Source of the DNA: an uncultured Oscillospiraceae bacterium
GTDB taxonomy: Bacteria > Bacillota_A > Clostridia > Oscillospirales > Oscillospiraceae
DNA: 46,644 nucleotides
Assembly (NCBI GenBank): GCA_944387755.1
Contig: CALXGC010000061.1
Coordinates: 1 to 46,644, forward strand
Reading direction: 5' to 3'
This document shows, piece by piece, positions 23,342-30,595 of the stretch; position 1 is the stretch's first letter; every line of letters begins with the position of its first letter. Position numbers and translations under genes: made by a program. Below the pieces are notes generated by a model that saw nothing but the letters and a program-made list of their open reading frames with translations, was not told where the DNA came from and made no database searches.

Positions 23342-24025
23342 ATGAGCTGGAACGATTGTCTATACTGGTACGCCCAGGAGCGGGGCGGCCGCTTTTACGC
23401 CCTCCAGGAGGAGGAAAACGACGGCGTGCTCCTGCTGGACACCCCCAAGGGGGAGCTGCTGCTCTCCGCCAAGCTGCGCTGGGCGGGGAAGAACGGGGTC
23501 AGCTGGGACGCCTCCGCCGCGCTGAAGCTCACCCTGGAGCGCCCCTACCGCCTGCGCATCCGCACCCAGAGCGCCCTGTGGGAGGGGGTGCACACGGTGC
23601 TGGGCGGCCTGGACCGGGGGGTGAAGCGCCTGGGCCGGAGCGCCGGCCTCTACCGGGACTACGGCGCGCCGGAGATTACCGGGGACCGGGGCATCAAAAC
23701 CAACGAGCCGGACTTCACCCACCGGGTGTTCCAAAGCCAGGAGCTGCGCCGGGCGCTGAAGGCCCAGCCCGACTTCGCCCTTCAGATTGGCCCCGTGGGG
23801 CCGGACAGCCTGGAGCACCTGGTAAACGCCCGCACCGCCCTCCAGGGGGGCGGGCTGACGGTGGTGGACGGCTGGATGGAGGAGGGCGGGACGAAGGCCC
23901 TGCGCCGCCGCTGGGAGGAGAGCGGCTTCTCCCGGCAGATAGACGCCCTGGCGGAGCTGGCCCAGATTGCCTGGGACGCGGCGTCCGCCTGGCCCATGCC
24001 CATGCAGCCCGGCCAGAACAAATAA
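23342..24025 (+). CDS. Unrecognised conserved-looking protein between mutL and miaA
   Basis: A 227-residue soluble protein I do not recognise. It starts MSWNDCLYWYAQERGGRFYALQ, has an N-terminal beta-rich part (EENDGVLLLDTPKGELLLSAKL, LTLERPYRLRIRTQ) and a helical C-terminal half ending IAWDAASAWPMPMQ. There is no signal peptide or membrane span. The codon use is that of the neighbouring genes, and the frame is not interrupted, so I take it as real. The ribosome-binding site (AAAGG, nine bases upstream) is modest. It ends 22 bp before the miaA start and is likely cotranscribed with it. Confidence 0.8.
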   Translation: MSWNDCLYWYAQERGGRFYALQEEENDGVLLLDTPKGELLLSAKLRWAGKNGVSWDASAALKLTLERPYRLRIRTQSALWEGVHTVLGGLDRGVKRLGRSAGLYRDYGAPEITGDRGIKTNEPDFTHRVFQSQELRRALKAQPDFALQIGPVGPDSLEHLVNARTALQGGGLTVVDGWMEEGGTKALRRRWEESGFSRQIDALAELAQIAWDAASAWPMPMQPGQNK

Positions 24026-24047
24026 CATCCGAAAGGGGGCGTCCGCC

Positions 24048-24998
24048 TTGCCGGACAGCAGACCAATTCTGGTAATTGTGGGTCCCACGGCCTCCGGAAA
24101 GACCCGGCTGGCGGTGGAGCTGGCCCAGAGACACGGCGGGGAGGTGGTGTCCGCCGACTCCATGCAGATCTACCGGAGGATGGACATCGGCACCGCCAAG
24201 CCCACCAGGGAGGAGATGGGGGGAATCCCCCACTATATGATTGACGTGGCCGACCCCTGGGAGGATTTCTCCGTGGCCCGGTATGTGGAGATGGCCTCCG
24301 CCTGCGTGGACGAGATTCTCAGCCGGGGGAAGCTCCCCATTGTGGCCGGCGGGACGGGACTGTATGTGGACTCCCTCCTGTCCGGGCGGACCTTCGCCGC
24401 CTTCTCCCCGGAGAGCCCCCTGCGGAGAGAGCTGGAGGCGGAGCTGGCGGAGAAGGGCGGCCAGGCCATGCTGGACGCCCTGGCCCAGGCGGACCCGGAG
24501 GCCGCCGCCCGCCTCCACCCCAACGACCACAAGCGGATTGTCCGGGCCCTGGAGGTGTACCGCTCCACCGGAAAGACCATCTCGCAGCACAACCGGGAGA
24601 CCCAGAGCCTCCCGCCCCGGTACCGGGCCCTCACCATCGGCCTGACCTTCCAGCGCCGGGAGGACCTGTGGGCGCGCATCAACCGCCGGGTGGACCAGAT
24701 GGCCGCCGCCGGCCTGGAGCGGGAGGTGCGGGGCCTGCTGTCCTCCGGCCTCTCCCCCGCCTGCACCGCCATGCAGGCCATCGGCTATAAGGAGTTTGCC
24801 GCCGCGGTGGAGGGCGACATGTCCTGGGGCGAGGCGGAGGAGCTGGTCAAGCTGCGCTCCCGGCAGTACGCCAAGCGGCAGCTCACCTGGTTCCGCCGGA
24901 ACCGGGAGACCCGGTGGATTGCCTGGGATAAAAATCCAGATTTTGGAATGGCCCTGCACCGTTCGACGGATTTTTTGCGGGAGGCTGGGTTAGGATAG
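24048..24998 (+). CDS. miaA: tRNA dimethylallyltransferase
   Basis: A 316-residue MiaA, which adds a dimethylallyl group to N6 of A37 in tRNAs reading UNN codons; MiaB (35.1 kb) then methylthiolates the product. The P-loop GPTASGKT is at residues 12-19; [41 protein letters not shown] and QAIGYKE are family motifs. The start is TTG at 24048, chosen for GAAAGGGGG eight to nine bases upstream; an in-frame ATG at 23967 would overlap the previous gene. hfq follows 52 bp on, the classic miaA-hfq order. Confidence 0.95.
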   Translation: MPDSRPILVIVGPTASGKTRLAVELAQRHGGEVVSADSMQIYRRMDIGTAKPTREEMGGIPHYMIDVADPWEDFSVARYVEMASACVDEILSRGKLPIVAGGTGLYVDSLLSGRTFAAFSPESPLRRELEAELAEKGGQAMLDALAQADPEAAARLHPNDHKRIVRALEVYRSTGKTISQHNRETQSLPPRYRALTIGLTFQRREDLWARINRRVDQMAAAGLEREVRGLLSSGLSPACTAMQAIGYKEFAAAVEGDMSWGEAEELVKLRSRQYAKRQLTWFRRNRETRWIAWDKNPDFGMALHRSTDFLREAGLG

Positions 24999-25050
24999 AA
25001 GCACTTCAGCGCGGAGAAACCCACGCGCCACAGAAAAAGGAGTGCTACAT

Positions 25051-25299
25051 ATGCAGAAAGTCAACAATCTCCAGGAGATCTTCCTCACCCAGGTCCGCCG
25101 GGACCGCCGCCCCGTCACCATGTTCCTGATGAATGGCTTCCAGATGCGGGGCTATGTCACGGGCTTCGACGCCTTCACCGTCGTTCTGACCACCGACGGG
25201 AAGCAGCAGGTGGTGTACAAGCACGCCATCTCCACCATCGTGCCGGAGCGGCCCGTCCCCCTGTGCGCCGGGGAGAGCGGCGGGGAGGAGCAGAGCTAA
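25051..25299 (+). CDS. hfq: RNA chaperone Hfq
   Basis: An 82-residue Hfq. Sm1 is seen in [41 protein letters not shown], with the conserved Gln8, Phe42-like residue and Asp40-like residue, and Sm2 in [11 protein letters not shown] hexameric ring that binds U-rich 3' ends and A-rich stretches of small RNAs and mRNAs. The short acidic C-terminal tail GESGGEEQS is typical of Gram-positive forms. The rim RRDR segment is more basic than in many Firmicutes. ATG at 25051 with AAAGGAG eight bases upstream. Confidence 0.97.
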   Translation: MQKVNNLQEIFLTQVRRDRRPVTMFLMNGFQMRGYVTGFDAFTVVLTTDGKQQVVYKHAISTIVPERPVPLCAGESGGEEQS

Positions 25300-25338
25300 G
25301 GGCCGCCCTGGGGCGGCCGGACAGAAAGAGAGACTTCC

Positions 25339-26598
25339 ATGAAGCAAGGAAAACCGCTGATTACCTTTGTCATCGTGCTGCTGGCCGCCGCCGTGGCCTG
25401 CTACCTGGTCCATTACGTCTGGAGCGCCTTTCAAAACGGCCTGGCCACCACCTACGCCTATCCCTATACCCTCAACGACAGCGTGGAGGCCGAGGGCCTG
25501 ATCATCCGCGACGAGCTGGTGCTCTCCGGCGGGACAGGCATTGTGGACGTGACCCGCGGGGAGGGCGAGCAGGTGGGCGCCGGCCAGACGGTGGCCCTTG
25601 TGTACCGGGACGGTCAGGCCCAGCAGGCCCAGCAGGACCAGCAGGCCCTGCGCCTGGAGATCACCCAGCTCCGCTACGCCGTGGAGGACAGCGGCGACGT
25701 CAGCTCCGCCGCCCAGATTGACCGGCAGATTTTCCAGGAGCTGACGTCGCTGCGTGGGGCCAGCGCCCAGAACGACTACCGCGCCCTGGAGGAGCAGGTG
25801 CTGGCCGTGAAGGCCGGGGTGCTGCGGCGGGAGTACACCTACGGCGGCGCCCTGACGCTGGACGCCCTGAAGAGCCGCCTGGCCGAACTGACGGCGGAGT
25901 ACGCCGCCCTTCAAACCCAGACCCGGAACGCCGTGACCCAGATCACCGCCCCCCAGGCGGGGACCTTCTCCGCCCTGGTGGACGGGTACGAGACGCTGGT
26001 CAATCTGGACACCGCCCTCTCCCTCACCCCCCGCAGTCTGGCGGGCCTGCTGGACCAGGTCCCCGCCGGGGACACCGCGGCGGCGGGCAAGCTGGTGACG
26101 TCCAAGACGTGGAACTTCGCCGCCCTGGTGTCCCAGGAGGAGGGGGAGCGCCTGGCCGGGGTGGACGCCGTCACCCTGCGCTTTGCCAGCGGCTTCCTCC
26201 AGGACATCTCCGCCCAGATCCGGCAGGTGAGTCCGGCGGAGGACGGACAGGCCGTGGTGCTGCTGTCCGCCAACCGCGGCCTGGAACAGACCACCCTGCT
26301 GCGCCGGCAGACGGCGGAGCTGATTTTTGACGTCCAGACCGGCCTGCGGGTCCCCAAGTCCGCCGTGCGCCTCCAGACGGAGGCCGAAAACGGGGAGGCT
26401 CTGGAGGCCAACGTCACCGGCGTCTACGCCGTGGTGGCCGGCCGGGCGGAGTTCAAGCCCGTGGACATCCTGGCGGAGGGGGACAGCTTCTATGTGGTCC
26501 GGCCCGCCCAGGAGGGGAGCCGCGCCCTGCGCAGCGGGGACGAGATCGTCGCCCAGGGCACCGGCCTGTACGACGGAAAGCTGCTGGCGGAGGCGTAG
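25339..26598 (+). CDS. HlyD-like membrane-fusion protein of the division cluster
   Basis: A 419-residue protein with one N-terminal membrane anchor (about residues 7-25) and an extracytoplasmic HlyD/biotinyl-lipoyl-like domain: EAEGLIIRDELVLSGGTGIVDVTRGEGEQVGAGQTVALVYRDGQAQ, a central helical hairpin rich in Gln and Ala (about residues 95-205) and a return strand, AVTQITAPQAGTFSALVDG. The C-terminal part, FDVQTGLRVPKSAVRLQ and FKPVDILAEGDSFYVV, is as in membrane-fusion proteins. There is no ABC partner next to it; genes of this kind sit upstream of yggS-sepF in several clostridia, suggesting an envelope role in division. Start ATG at 25339 with a weak GAGAG site. Confidence 0.82.
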   Translation: MKQGKPLITFVIVLLAAAVACYLVHYVWSAFQNGLATTYAYPYTLNDSVEAEGLIIRDELVLSGGTGIVDVTRGEGEQVGAGQTVALVYRDGQAQQAQQDQQALRLEITQLRYAVEDSGDVSSAAQIDRQIFQELTSLRGASAQNDYRALEEQVLAVKAGVLRREYTYGGALTLDALKSRLAELTAEYAALQTQTRNAVTQITAPQAGTFSALVDGYETLVNLDTALSLTPRSLAGLLDQVPAGDTAAAGKLVTSKTWNFAALVSQEEGERLAGVDAVTLRFASGFLQDISAQIRQVSPAEDGQAVVLLSANRGLEQTTLLRRQTAELIFDVQTGLRVPKSAVRLQTEAENGEALEANVTGVYAVVAGRAEFKPVDILAEGDSFYVVRPAQEGSRALRSGDEIVAQGTGLYDGKLLAEA

Positions 26599-26654
26599 CC
26601 GTCCTCTTCCCTGGAAACTCCCGTTTTTCCAGGAAATTTCGTGTAATTTTGCAC

Positions 26655-26683
26655 TTTACCTCCGGGGCGCGGCGTGATATGAT
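26655..26683 (+). promoter_or_regulatory. Promoter of yggS-sepF-divIVA
   Basis: TTTACC at 26655-26660, 17 bp, TATGAT at 26678-26683. The start of yggS is 48 bases downstream. Confidence 0.6.
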
Positions 26684-26730
26684 ACAAGAGATAAAATGTA
26701 TTGGACACGCTGAGAAAGAGGGAACCCGTC

Positions 26731-27438
26731 ATGTCCATCCAGGAACACATCCATCAAGTTACCGCCAACATCGCCGCCGCGGCCAGAGCCGCCGGGCGGG
26801 ACCCGGCTGAGATCACCCTGTGTGCCGCCACCAAGGTCCAGACGGACGAGACCATCCGGCAGGCCATCGCCGCCGGCATCACCGTGTGCGGCGAAAACCG
26901 GGTGCAGGAGCTCACCGCCCACCTGGCCGCCGGCGCATACCAGGGCGCCCAGGTCCACTTCATCGGCCACCTCCAGACCAACAAGGTCAAACAGGTGGTG
27001 GGCAAGGTTGCCCTGATCCACTCCGTGGACTCCGAGCACCTGATGCGGGCCATTGAGACCCAGGCCGCCAAGCTGAACCTGGTCCAGGACATCCTCCTGG
27101 AGGTGAACATCGCCGGGGAGGAGAGCAAGGGGGGCTGCACCCCCGAACAGGCTGCGGAGCTGGCCCGCCTGGCCCGGAGCCTGGAGCATGTGCGCCTGCG
27201 CGGGCTGATGGCCATCCCCCCCATCTCCCCGGAGCCGGGGGCCAACCGGCCCTACTTCGCCGCCATGCGGGACCTGCTGGCCGGCATCCGGCAGGACCCC
27301 GGCGCCAGCCCGGAGGAGCTCAGCTGCCTGTCCATGGGGATGAGCGGCGACTACCAGGACGCCATCGCCGAGGGGGCGACCCTGGTGCGGGTGGGCACCG
27401 CCCTGTTCGGCCCCCGCCCGCCCATAAAAAAGGGCTGA
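26731..27438 (+). CDS. yggS: YggS/PLPBP family pyridoxal-phosphate homeostasis protein
   Basis: A 235-residue single-domain PLP protein with an alanine-racemase-like TIM barrel. PLP is held by the lysine in LCAATKVQ; GENRVQELTAH, HFIGHLQTNKVKQVV, IHSVDSEHL, NIAGEESKGGC and LSMGMSGDYQDAI are the family motifs. It is catalytically silent and keeps PLP and amino-acid pools in balance. The ATG at 26731 is preferred over an upstream TTG because GAGGG lies eight bases before it. Adjacent to sepF, as in B. subtilis (ylmE-sepF). Confidence 0.94.
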   Translation: MSIQEHIHQVTANIAAAARAAGRDPAEITLCAATKVQTDETIRQAIAAGITVCGENRVQELTAHLAAGAYQGAQVHFIGHLQTNKVKQVVGKVALIHSVDSEHLMRAIETQAAKLNLVQDILLEVNIAGEESKGGCTPEQAAELARLARSLEHVRLRGLMAIPPISPEPGANRPYFAAMRDLLAGIRQDPGASPEELSCLSMGMSGDYQDAIAEGATLVRVGTALFGPRPPIKKG

Positions 27439-27473
27439 CACTTTGACGCCCGGAGAGAAATGAAGGTGTTTAT

Positions 27474-27980
27474 ATGGGATTTTTCGACGAATTCAAGCGG
27501 CTGGCCCACCCCTATCCCGATGAGGAAGAGGAGGACTACGGCGACGGCTTCGACACCCAGCCCCGCCCCTCCGAACGCCGCGACCGGGACCGGGACCGGA
27601 GCCGCGACCGCGCCTCCCGCAGCGACGCGTCCTTTTACTCCGACAGCGGGGCGGACGACTTCTCCGGCCGCCGGGGCAATAAAGTGGTGAACATCCGCAC
27701 CTCCACCCAGCTCCAGGTGGTGCTGGTCCGGCCGGACCGCTTCGACAACGCCAGCGAGATTGCCGACCACCTGCGGGAGCGCCGCACCGTGGTGCTCAAC
27801 CTGGAGTCCACCGACAAGGAGACCTCCCGCCGCCTGCTGGACTTCCTCGCCGGCGTGGTCTACGCCACCGGGGGCAAAATCAAGCGGGTCGCCGCCGCCA
27901 CCTACATCGCCACCCCCTATAACGTGGATATTCTGGGGGACTTAATTGACGAACTGGAAAACAACGGCCTCTACTTCTGA
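27474..27980 (+). CDS. sepF: Cell division protein SepF
   Basis: A 168-residue SepF. It has the N-terminal membrane-targeting helix (MGFFDEFKRLAHPY), a long charged linker with Arg/Asp repeats (RDRDRDRSRDR), and the C-terminal FtsZ-binding core VVNIRTSTQLQVVLVRPDRFDNASEIADHLRERRTVVLNLE and RLLDFLAGVVYATGGKIKRVAAATYIATPYNVDI. SepF anchors and aligns FtsZ filaments at the septum. ATG at 27474 with AAGGTG upstream; 35 bp after yggS. Confidence 0.95.
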   Translation: MGFFDEFKRLAHPYPDEEEEDYGDGFDTQPRPSERRDRDRDRSRDRASRSDASFYSDSGADDFSGRRGNKVVNIRTSTQLQVVLVRPDRFDNASEIADHLRERRTVVLNLESTDKETSRRLLDFLAGVVYATGGKIKRVAAATYIATPYNVDILGDLIDELENNGLYF

Positions 27981-28042
27981 GACCCCCTCGCTTTCAAACT
28001 GCCTGCGCTGAACACGGCGCGTTTTTAGGAGGTAAAAAGCTC

Positions 28043-28744
28043 ATGCTGACTCCCCAGGAGGTATCCGAGCGCGCCTTTTCCAAAGTGACTTTCGGCGGCG
28101 GATACAATATGGCCCAGGTGGATGAATTCCTGGACACCGTGACGTCGGACTACAAATCCCTGTACGATGAAAACGCCACGCTAAAAAGTAAAATGAAGGT
28201 GCTGGTGGACAAGGTGGAGGAGTACCGCTCCACCGAGGAGGCCATGCGCAAGGCCCTGCTCACCGCCCAGCGGATGGCCGACGGCCTGGTGCAGGAGGCG
28301 GAACAAAAGCGCGACCAGCTCCTTCAGGACGCCGAGGCCGAGGCACAGAAGAAGCTGGACGCCATCCGGCAGGACGTTGCGGCTGAGCGCTTCCGCCTGG
28401 AGGCCGCAAAAAAAGAGACCGCCGCCTATGTGGAACAGGTCCGCGCCCTCCACACCAAGGCCCTGGCCTATCTGGACCAGCTGGGACAGCTCGCTCCCCC
28501 GCCCCCCGCCCCCAATCCGGAGGCGCGGGTGGAGGAGGCCGTCTCCGACATCGACGACAGCGTCCAGCGCCTGGTGGCCCAGGCGATGGCCGAGGCCGCC
28601 GCAGAAAACCAGCGCAGCCGCCAGGACGAGCCGGAGCCCAAACCCGACCCGTCCGCCGAAGCGGACCAGGACCCCGATCCGGAACAGACTACCCGCCTGA
28701 ACTTCGGAGAGCTCCAGTTCGGCCGGAACTACGAAATTAAATAA
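28043..28744 (+). CDS. divIVA: DivIVA family polar/septal scaffold protein
   Basis: A 233-residue DivIVA. The N-terminal lipid-binding domain (MLTPQEVSERAFSKVTFGGGYNMAQVDEFLDTVTSDY) is followed by a long coiled coil (about residues 40-150, with YLVQEAEQKRDQLLQDAEAEAQ-like heptads) and an acidic Pro/Glu/Asp-rich tail ending LNFGELQFGRNYEIK. It senses negative membrane curvature and recruits division or sporulation partners. ATG at 28043 with TAGGAGG. Last of the yggS-sepF-divIVA run; a strong hairpin follows the stop within three bases. Confidence 0.95.
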   Translation: MLTPQEVSERAFSKVTFGGGYNMAQVDEFLDTVTSDYKSLYDENATLKSKMKVLVDKVEEYRSTEEAMRKALLTAQRMADGLVQEAEQKRDQLLQDAEAEAQKKLDAIRQDVAAERFRLEAAKKETAAYVEQVRALHTKALAYLDQLGQLAPPPPAPNPEARVEEAVSDIDDSVQRLVAQAMAEAAAENQRSRQDEPEPKPDPSAEADQDPDPEQTTRLNFGELQFGRNYEIK

Positions 28745-28746
28745 CC

Positions 28747-28780
28747 CAGAAGGGACGGACCGGCTGGTCCGTCCCTTCTG
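28747..28780 (+). terminator. Hairpin after divIVA without a T-run
   Basis: A perfect 15-bp stem, CAGAAGGGACGGACC (28747-28761) with GGTCCGTCCCTTCTG (28766-28780) around GGCT. A terminator T-run would be expected next, but the base after the stem begins CCCCTTCCGCC, i.e. a repeat module. Confidence 0.7.
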
Positions 28781-28782
28781 CC

Positions 28783-28930
28783 CCTTCCGCCTCGCTTCGC
28801 CCGGCGCCTCCCCCGAAGGGGGAGGCTTTGAAGCATACAATGCCCGTTGTTGTAGGGGCGGCCTCTGGCCGCCCGTGAACCTGTCTGCCGTTTGCCCTGT
28901 CCGGCGGGCGCACAATGTGCGCCCCTACAG
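28783..28930. repeat. Intergenic palindromic repeat mosaic, block 5
   Basis: Contains CCGCCTCGCTTCGCCCGGCGCCTCCCCC-type hairpin DNA with CCTCCCCCGAAGGGGGAGG, a GTAGGGGCGGCCTCTGGCCGCCC module (28855-28876) and the GGGCGCACAATGTGCGCCC palindrome (28907-28925). It abuts the divIVA hairpin on the left and an AT-rich promoter region on the right. Confidence 0.88.
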
Positions 28931-28937
28931 CTCCCCC

Positions 28938-28964
28938 TTGTATCTTTTTTATTTCTGTTATAAT
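28938..28964 (+). promoter_or_regulatory. Promoter of the AT-rich secreted-protein gene
   Basis: Extended -10 TGTTATAAT at 28956-28964 with a weak TTGTAT at 28938. A 7-bp inverted repeat GTAAGAG (28971-28977) / CTCTTAC (28987-28993) lies right at the expected transcript start and could be a 5' stem-loop or an operator. Confidence 0.6.
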
Positions 28965-29022
28965 TTTACTGTAAGAGGCGCTTGTTCTCTTACAACCACT
29001 TATTTTCAGAACGGAGGTTTGT

Positions 29023-29568
29023 ATGAAAAGGCATGTCGCATCACTCCTAACAGTTTTTTGCATGATTTTGGGAACATCCGCTTTTGCTGTAGCCACTACA
29101 GCCGCAGATTCTGAAAATGCTTCCTTGCGCTCATTTTCCAACAGCGAAGATACCTTTCTTTTACACGAAAGCCTTGCTGTGACCCAAGACGATCTAAATA
29201 GTAACTTTCTTGAATATGCTGAGACTTCTGCAACTGTATCTATGCCAACTACTTTACAAAATAATTCCTCTGCTTCAAGTCAGACTGCCAATGTTGTGGG
29301 TATCGTGCTTGATTATGATACCGAATTGCCTGTCAGTGAAGCCACTATTTCTATTAATGGCGTTTCTGTGGTAAGTACAGGAACCGATGGCCGGTTCCAA
29401 ATTTACAACGTGCCTTCCGGTCAGTACAACTGGTCAATTTCTGCAAATAACTATTGCTCTGCAAGCTATACAAATTACGATGTTGACCCGGCAGATGGCG
29501 CAACTATTTTCACTTTTTATATTAACGCAACCACTCCCATCGTGAAAGATCGAGTGTACCGTAGATGA
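29023..29568 (+). CDS. Secreted protein with CarboxypepD_reg-like domain, probably truncated
   Basis: A 181-residue protein with a signal peptide (basic MKR, hydrophobic core about residues 5-24, likely cut near AVATTAA) and a C-terminal carboxypeptidase-regulatory-like beta domain (about residues 92-168: VVGIVLDYDTELPVSEATISINGVSVVSTGTDGRFQIYNVPSGQYNW). Such domains act as adhesion or stalk modules on secreted proteins. The base composition is clearly AT-richer than all neighbours (codons such as TTA, AAT, ACA), suggesting acquisition from another lineage. The frame stops abruptly after the domain, and the following 130 bases read as protein-like in the other two frames, so this is probably the front of a broken longer gene. 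Confidence 0.75.
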   Translation: MKRHVASLLTVFCMILGTSAFAVATTAADSENASLRSFSNSEDTFLLHESLAVTQDDLNSNFLEYAETSATVSMPTTLQNNSSASSQTANVVGIVLDYDTELPVSEATISINGVSVVSTGTDGRFQIYNVPSGQYNWSISANNYCSASYTNYDVDPADGATIFTFYINATTPIVKDRVYRR

Positions 29569-29700
29569 GTGGAATGGTCAACTGGTACTTGCGCTAAATA
29601 AGGGAGAAAATCGGCGGCGGAACCACCGGTGCTGTTCAAGATATTGGTACACGGCTATATTATGAGAAAAATCACACTGCTTTGGCATATCTGAGTACAA
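29569..29700 (+). pseudogene. Frameshifted remains downstream of the secreted-protein gene
   Basis: After the TGA, a second plus frame reads CTVDEWNGQLVLALNKG (from about 29555) and a third then reads EKIGGGTTGAVQDIGTRLYYEKNHTALAYLST (about 29604-29700). Both look like ordinary protein and share the AT-rich codon use, so they probably continue the upstream gene through two +1-type frame changes. A terminator follows at 29706. The original protein is unknown; this is inference from reading continuity. Confidence 0.45.
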
Positions 29701-29705
29701 GGAAA

Positions 29706-29746
29706 CCCGCCGCAGGATTTCTCCATTCTGCGGCGGGCCCCTTTTT
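29706..29746 (+). terminator. Terminator after the AT-rich gene
   Basis: CCCGCCGCAG (29706-29715) pairs with CTGCGGCGGG (29728-29737), followed by CCCCTTTTT. It also lies at the 3' end of the convergent deacetylase gene. Confidence 0.85.
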
Positions 29747-29753
29747 CGTCCTC

Positions 29754-30488
29754 TCATCCGCCGCGGCCCGACCGGTAGCACACGCCGTTTTGAATTTCCA
29801 CGCCGTTTCGTTCCAGGAGCTCCTCCACGGTGACGAAGCAGTACCCCCGGCTGAGCAGCACGTCCACCGCCTGTACCGCCGCGTCCACCGTGCTGTCGTA
29901 GATGTCGTGCATCAAAATAATGTCGCCGTCCTCCACGTGCTCCGTCACGCCGGCCACAATACGCCCCACGTCGTGGTCCTTCCAATCCTCCGGGTCCACC
30001 GACCAGAGAATCACGGGGCTGTCCGCCCACTGCCGGGCGGCGGCGTCGGTAATGCCGTAGGGCGGACGGAGCCAGAAGTCCCCCTCCCCCAGAATGTCCC
30101 AGAGCAGGCTCCGGGTCCTGCCCACCTGGAGGTCGAAATCCTCTCTGGACAGGCCGGTGATCTCCACATGGTCAAAGGTGTGCACGCCAATCTGGTGGCC
30201 CTCCGCCGCCATGCGCCGGATGAGGTCCTCGTTGCCGGAAATCCGATGTCCCAGCAGGAAAAAGGTGGCGGGCACCTCCCGCAGGGCCAGCTCGTCCAGC
30301 AGACGCCCTGTGGTGGAGGCCCTGGGCCCGTCGTCAAAGGTGAGGGCCACCACCGGCATATCCGCCTCCTCCATCTGTGCCGGCGCAGAGGCCGCGGTAC
30401 CGGTCTCCGGCACCGCGGCAGGCACTGCCAGCATAAAAAACACCACCAGCAAAAGCCAGCTCACCCACGGCGCGCCGCTGTCCCGCAT
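29754..30488 (-). CDS. Secreted polysaccharide deacetylase (NodB domain)
   Basis: A 244-residue carbohydrate esterase family 4 protein with an N-terminal signal or anchor segment (about residues 10-27). The NodB motifs are complete: TFDDGPR (catalytic Asp52/metal Asp53), HTFDH (metal His103 and His107), RPPYG, a DPEDWK element and ILMHD. Zinc-dependent removal of acetyl groups from wall sugars (peptidoglycan or related glycan); homologues act in sporulation cortex or lysozyme resistance. The ATG at 30488 is chosen for GGGGGTGAG just upstream; the frame continues upstream only through a terminator. It lies downstream of the YerB gene but separated from it by a terminator. Confidence 0.93.
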   Translation of the reverse strand: MRDSGAPWVSWLLLVVFFMLAVPAAVPETGTAASAPAQMEEADMPVVALTFDDGPRASTTGRLLDELALREVPATFFLLGHRISGNEDLIRRMAAEGHQIGVHTFDHVEITGLSREDFDLQVGRTRSLLWDILGEGDFWLRPPYGITDAAARQWADSPVILWSVDPEDWKDHDVGRIVAGVTEHVEDGDIILMHDIYDSTVDAAVQAVDVLLSRGYCFVTVEELLERNGVEIQNGVCYRSGRGG

Positions 30489-30555
30489 CGTCTCACCCCC
30501 GCCTATGCTAGTATACGGCGGGCAAAGGGATTTTTGCGGCGAAATTTTTGTCAAT

Positions 30556-30586
30556 AAAAAGGGCCTCCGGCGCGCGCCGGAGGCCC
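30556..30586 (-). terminator. Terminator of the YerB gene
   Basis: A perfect palindrome, GGGCCTCCGGCGC and its complement (30561-30586), is followed on the minus strand by TTTTTATTG. Confidence 0.9.
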
Positions 30587-30595
30587 TTTCTCCAG

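Noticed and set aside
23967..24047. miaA start at the ATG at 23967
   Set aside because: It would overlap the upstream gene by 59 bases and add a Pro/Arg-rich leader that the family lacks; the TTG at 24048 has a clear ribosome-binding site.
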